64,000 nucleotides of DNA from Thioalkalivibrio sulfidiphilus. Lineage in GTDB: Bacteria > Pseudomonadota > Gammaproteobacteria > Ectothiorhodospirales > Ectothiorhodospiraceae. The stretch spans positions 124,001-188,000 of the forward strand of contig NZ_KB898921.1 of NCBI RefSeq assembly GCF_000377945.1, given 5' to 3'. The notes beneath the pieces are model-generated. The model had not been told where the DNA came from, did not search any database, and saw only the letters and a program-made list of their open reading frames with translations. The position numbers were made by a program, and so were the translations under genes. Shown piece after piece: positions 60,383 to 64,000 of this stretch. Each line of letters starts with the position of its first letter. The stretch's first letter is position 1.

Positions 60383-60838
60383 GTGAGCAACTTACCCTTG
60401 TTCGTGTCAGCGAGGATTCAGTGGCGGGATCCCTACCTCTGGCTTGCCTTGGGCGCCGCGCCTCTTGTGTGGTATTGCATGGCTGCATTCGTCCCGCTGG
60501 CGCGGGATGGTGGAGCATTGCTTGAGCGCACGCATCATCTCTTGATGCTTGGATTCGTGTATCCGGTGCTTGAGGAAATGGTCTTCAGGGGATTGATTCA
60601 GGGATGGCTGGCCAAACATCTGCCGCAGCGCCTTGGTCCCTTGTCACTGGCCAACACGTTGACCAGTGTGTTGTTTACGCTGCTTCACATGATCCGACTC
60701 GTACCGTGGGTGGCAGTCTGGGTCTTCGTGCCCTCAGTGATCTTCGGCTTCTTCCGGGAGCGCCATGGAAGCCTGCGGACACCTATTTTGTTACATATCT
60801 ATTACAACTTGGGCGTGTTATTGCTGTTTGTGGATTGA
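60383..60838 (+). CDS. CPBP-family glutamic intramembrane protease (MrtJ-like)
   Basis: A 151-residue protein with about four membrane helices. The catalytic EEMVFRG lies in FVYPVLEEMVFRGLIQGWLA, and the second and third active-site regions FTLLHMIRLVPW and LLHIYYNLGVLLLF carry the expected His residues. It is short for CPBP (type II CAAX-like) proteins, as expected for sorting-associated members. It diverges from the importer operon and is the likely processing enzyme for the C-terminal tail on the protein at 53800-54861. Confidence 0.75.
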   Translation: MSNLPLFVSARIQWRDPYLWLALGAAPLVWYCMAAFVPLARDGGALLERTHHLLMLGFVYPVLEEMVFRGLIQGWLAKHLPQRLGPLSLANTLTSVLFTLLHMIRLVPWVAVWVFVPSVIFGFFRERHGSLRTPILLHIYYNLGVLLLFVD

Positions 60839-60858
60839 ATACCTGCCTCAGTACCGCG

Positions 60859-62814
60859 TCAGCCGGTCTCAGGTGGGCCGAGATCCGCCAGCGGCAGTGG
60901 CATGTGCAAGGCCGCACAGATGGCGCGCAGCAATTCGGTCTCCGCTGTGACCGTTTTACCGCCATGGGTGATGGTGGCTACAAGCCCGCGCAGTAGACGT
61001 TCCTTGTCCTCCAGTTGCAGTTCGTCCAGGCGCTCCAGTGCCGCGTCCAGACGATCCGCCCAGGACTCGGATGAAGGCATGCGGGGGACGGTCTCGAAGC
61101 CAAGTGCTGCCAGTCCGGCATTGAGCGCGGCCAGGGCCTGGTCCGGCTTGTCCGGATGGCCATGGCCGGCCACGATGCCCAGCAGGTCCATGGCCTGGGC
61201 ACGCAGGGCTGACAGATCCCGCCGGCCGCCGGACTGGGCACGGCTGGGATGGGCGGCATCGTCCAGGTGCCGGGTGAGCAGACGGGCCAGGGCATATTCG
61301 AACACGTCGACTCGGCCGTCCGCGTGGATCATGCGCTCCACCAGGCCACGCAGGCCTTCCCGCTCCGATTCGGGCCGGCGACGTATCGCCGGGAAGGCGA
61401 TCTCCAGCAGCGGGATGCGCAGCTCCGGCGCGACCCGGGGTTCCATGTGCAGCAGCTTGCGCACCTGGGCCTCGCTTTCCGCGCCCAGGGTCTCGGCCAC
61501 CATGAGCAGCTGGCGATCACGGATGGCCTCGTCGGGGTCCAGCAGCAGGTAGCAGATCAGCTCCGGGGCCCATTCCGGCGAGTGGGCGGCCCGTTCCAGG
61601 GGGCGGGGAATGGCCGCCACCAGCAGCGCGGCGGCCAGCACCTGGCCCATGCCCGGCTGGCCCATCTGTTCGATCAGCCTGTCCGCGTCCAGTGGCAACC
61701 CGCCGGGACCTGCCGCCCTGCCCCGTCCGGCCGTCTCGCGGGCCGCCTCCTCCTCGGCGGCCGCCCGGCGTGCCTGGGCATGGCGCTGCATCTGCTCGCG
61801 GATGGTTTTGAGCTCCTCCGGGTCGAAGCCCGGCTCGATGGCGCGGATGCGTTCCACCAGGGGCGGATGGGTCGCGAACATCTGCCCCATGGCGCCGTTG
61901 GCGAACAGCATGTGGGCCACTTCCTCGCTGTTTGCATGGATGACCGAACCGGCCCCGGCAGCACCGATCTTTTTCAGGGCGCCCGCGATCCCCTCGGACT
62001 GGCGGGTGAACTGCACCGCCGAGGCGTCCGCCAGGTATTCCCGCTGTCGGGACACCATGGCCTTGATCCAGCGGGCGAAGAACAAGCCCACGTAACCCAC
62101 CAGCATCACTGCAAGCCCCAGGATCACGATGGCGGCCACGCCGCTGTTGTCCTTGGAGCGGCGGGTGGAGACGTAGCGGACCGAGGCCATGAGCTGCCGG
62201 CCGATCATGGCCATGACCAGGATGCCGAACAGGATGCCCATGAGACGGATGTTCAGGCGCATGTCGCCATTGAGGATATGGCTGAACTCGTGGGCGATGA
62301 CCCCTTGCAGCTCGTCCCGGTCCAGGTGTTCCAGGGTGCCCCGGGTGACCGCCACGGCGGCGTCGGCGGTGGAATAGCCCGCGGCGAAGGCATTGATGCC
62401 GGACTCGTGTTCCAGCACGTAGATCTCCGGCACCGGCACGCCGGAGGCGATGGCCATCTCCTCCACCACATTGCGCAGGCGCCGGCGCAGGGGGTCATTG
62501 GTGTCCGGCTCCACCAGGGTGCCGCCCAGCTCCCGGGCCACCACCCCGCCACCGGCGCGCAGGTTCACCATGCGGAACAGGCTGCCCAGGGCGATGAGGC
62601 CGCCGCTCAGGGCCGTGCTCCAGACGATCACGCCCAGGTGACGCTGCAGGAAACCGGCGCTCAACATGGATTCGTCCGGGTACTGGAGCCGACCGAACAG
62701 CAGCAGGGCCACCAGGTTGACCAGCAGAACGATGCCGAGCACCGCCAAGGCGAACAGCAAGAGCAGCCGCTGACTCTGACGTCGGGCCCGGTCCTGGTGC
62801 TGAAAGAAGTTCAT
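60859..62814 (-). CDS. M48-family membrane metalloprotease
   Basis: A 651-residue HtpX/M48-like protease. Four N-terminal or central membrane segments are visible (LLLLFALAVLGIVLLVNLVA, VIVWSTALSGGLIALGSLF, ILFGILVMAMIGRQLM, AAIVILGLAVMLVGYVGLFF), with the zinc site HEFSHILNGD between them and the third ligand in MVSRQREYLADA. A C-terminal region of about 350 residues, helical and not peptidase-like, is longer than in HtpX. It forms a unit with lemA. Confidence 0.9.
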   Translation of the reverse strand: MNFFQHQDRARRQSQRLLLLFALAVLGIVLLVNLVALLLFGRLQYPDESMLSAGFLQRHLGVIVWSTALSGGLIALGSLFRMVNLRAGGGVVARELGGTLVEPDTNDPLRRRLRNVVEEMAIASGVPVPEIYVLEHESGINAFAAGYSTADAAVAVTRGTLEHLDRDELQGVIAHEFSHILNGDMRLNIRLMGILFGILVMAMIGRQLMASVRYVSTRRSKDNSGVAAIVILGLAVMLVGYVGLFFARWIKAMVSRQREYLADASAVQFTRQSEGIAGALKKIGAAGAGSVIHANSEEVAHMLFANGAMGQMFATHPPLVERIRAIEPGFDPEELKTIREQMQRHAQARRAAAEEEAARETAGRGRAAGPGGLPLDADRLIEQMGQPGMGQVLAAALLVAAIPRPLERAAHSPEWAPELICYLLLDPDEAIRDRQLLMVAETLGAESEAQVRKLLHMEPRVAPELRIPLLEIAFPAIRRRPESEREGLRGLVERMIHADGRVDVFEYALARLLTRHLDDAAHPSRAQSGGRRDLSALRAQAMDLLGIVAGHGHPDKPDQALAALNAGLAALGFETVPRMPSSESWADRLDAALERLDELQLEDKERLLRGLVATITHGGKTVTAETELLRAICAALHMPLPLADLGPPETG

Positions 62815-62820
62815 GAGGAC

Positions 62821-63411
62821 TTATTTGAAGGCGACGCGTACCGCCTCGCGCTTCTCCGGGGCGTCCACTTCCAACAGCGCGGCCTCGCGGAAACCGAAGT
62901 TGTTGGCGATCAGGTTATTGGGGAACACCTCGCGGGTGACGTTGTAGTCCATCACCGCGTCGTTGAAGGCCTGGCGGGCGAAGGCCACCCGGTTCTCGGT
63001 GCTGGTGAGCTCCTCGGAGAGCTGCATCATGTTCTGGTTGGCCTTCAGGTCCGGGTAGTTCTCGGACAGGGCGAACAGGCGGCCCAGCACGCCGGACAGC
63101 CCCTGCTCGGCACCAGAGAGTTTCTGCATGGCGGCGACGTTGCCCGGGTCGGACGCCACCTCCTCGAGGATGCTCGCGGCTTGGTTGCGGGCCTTGATGA
63201 CCGCTTCCAGGGTGTCCTTCTCGTGGGCCATGTAGCGCTGGGCCACCTCCACCAGGTTGGGGATCAGATCGTGGCGGCGGGTGAGCTGCACGTCGATCTG
63301 GGCGAAGGCGTTCTTGTAGCGGTTGCGGGCCGTGACCAGCCGGTTGTAGATGGTCACGATGAACAGCAACAGCGCGATGAACAGAATCAGGAAGACCCAT
63401 TTCATTTCCAT
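62821..63411 (-). CDS. LemA family protein
   Basis: A 196-residue LemA with an N-terminal helix (MEMKWVFLILFIALLLFIVT) and a cytoplasmic or periplasmic helical bundle. The family hallmark RYKNAFAQIDVQLTRRHDLI is present with NLVEVAQRYMAHE. I took the ATG at 63411, since the longer frame is not signal-like. LemA is paired with M48 peptidases in many genomes; its own role is unknown. Confidence 0.9.
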   Translation of the reverse strand: MEMKWVFLILFIALLLFIVTIYNRLVTARNRYKNAFAQIDVQLTRRHDLIPNLVEVAQRYMAHEKDTLEAVIKARNQAASILEEVASDPGNVAAMQKLSGAEQGLSGVLGRLFALSENYPDLKANQNMMQLSEELTSTENRVAFARQAFNDAVMDYNVTREVFPNNLIANNFGFREAALLEVDAPEKREAVRVAFK

Positions 63412-63568
63412 GCCACAGTATCCTGTCGTCTGGGTTGATCGGAATGTTCCGAAGTGTACCGGAAGTGGTGACCGCTGCACGACCTTCCTGCATTGAATCG
63501 CGGGCCACAGGGCCCGATACTACTGGGCCCGATACTGACGGCATCCAGCCACTGACGAGCACTGCCCC

Positions 63569-63955
63569 ATGGAGTTTTTCGCCATTGCCCGGGTCCACGC
63601 TACGCCCGATGACCTGCGCGCCATCCCGCTTGAGCAGCTTCCGGTGCTCTGCCCCTCCATCGAACGCCTGCTTGAGGTCAACGACCCGTACCAGGGGCGG
63701 GTGTGGACAGTGTGGGGAGAATTCGACGTGTGCTGCCAGGCGATACACGGCGGGGTGCGCTTCACCCTCCCCCAGTGCGCCAATGCCCTGTCCTGGACCC
63801 TGACCACCGGCAACCCGCCTGCCCCGGAGCACGTGGTGATCCATGCCACCATCAATCGCACGAAGCAGGACCCGGATTTCATCGAGACCCTGGAGGATTT
63901 CGTCACCCAGTGGCGAGAAGGGCTTGAAAGGCAGTGGCAAGTCTCAAGTGGCTAG
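63569..63955 (+). CDS. Hypothetical protein
   Basis: A 128-residue protein with a Phe/Trp/Cys-containing core (GRVWTVWGEFDVCCQAIHGG) and no signal or membrane segment. It reads as a compact alpha/beta protein. It diverges from lemA. No family recognised. It ends inside an AAGTGGC repeat tract (63932-63963). Confidence 0.7.
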   Translation: MEFFAIARVHATPDDLRAIPLEQLPVLCPSIERLLEVNDPYQGRVWTVWGEFDVCCQAIHGGVRFTLPQCANALSWTLTTGNPPAPEHVVIHATINRTKQDPDFIETLEDFVTQWREGLERQWQVSSG

Positions 63956-64000
63956 TGGCAAGGGAAGACCACCCTCACCCTGACCCTCTCCCTGAGGGAG

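Overview
The window is a 64 kb stretch of a GC-rich gammaproteobacterial chromosome. MtgA, Rnk, RhlE, ArfB, SrkA, LemA/M48, an OprO/P-type porin and lipid-modified periplasmic proteins all point to a Gram-negative cell. The overall flavour resembles Ectothiorhodospiraceae/Chromatiales, but this is inference from gene content only. No rRNA, tRNA, CRISPR array or prophage is visible.

Layout. 1-5.3 kb: the C-terminal part of a PAS-GGDEF-EAL protein, mtgA, small hypotheticals, an alpha/beta hydrolase, a DUF2934/zinc-ribbon protein and an orphan PhnD-like binding protein. 5.3-12.6 kb is an accessory island. It holds a metallo-beta-lactamase-fold lipoprotein, a toxin-antitoxin pair whose toxin is broken by one amber codon, a tandem thioredoxin-fold protein, a decayed REP-associated tyrosine transposase, a family of hairpin repeats, and an AT-richer block encoding a DUF262 protein, a nucleotidyltransferase and a HEPN protein. 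That block is the best candidate for an undescribed defence or conflict system.

12.7-24.5 kb is one long minus-strand operon: purU, a four-subunit sarcosine-oxidase-like dehydrogenase, a GlnA-III-like synthetase, a three-subunit glutamate-synthase-like complex, an XRE-cupin regulator and a GNAT protein. I read it as the N-methylglutamate pathway for methylamine use (mgdABCD, gmaS, mgsABC). In that reading GmaS makes gamma-glutamylmethylamide, MgsABC makes N-methylglutamate, MgdABCD oxidises it and hands the C1 unit to tetrahydrofolate, and PurU releases formate. The homologous glx/sox genes of betaine catabolism are the alternative.

24.6-53.6 kb is mostly housekeeping: RNase Z-like protein plus RtcA, DUF72, CapA, two phosphoribosyltransferases, an Atm1-type ABC exporter, ArfB, WrbA/LysR, DUF4197/DJ-1, Rnk, RhlE, TauE, a GGDEF sensor, hydrolases, a quinone oxidoreductase, SrkA, a fatty-acid desaturase, and an RND pump with its fusion protein and TetR regulator. 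Many intergenic gaps here carry inverted-repeat elements of several distinct families, including a 161-bp MITE that supplies the stop codon of a YbjN-domain gene.

53.8-60.8 kb: a minus-strand cluster encodes an FbpABC-type ABC importer, an OprO/P porin and a surface protein with a C-terminal sorting tail. Divergent from it is a small CPBP-family glutamic intramembrane protease of the type expected to process such tails. 60.9-64 kb: an M48 peptidase, LemA and a hypothetical protein.
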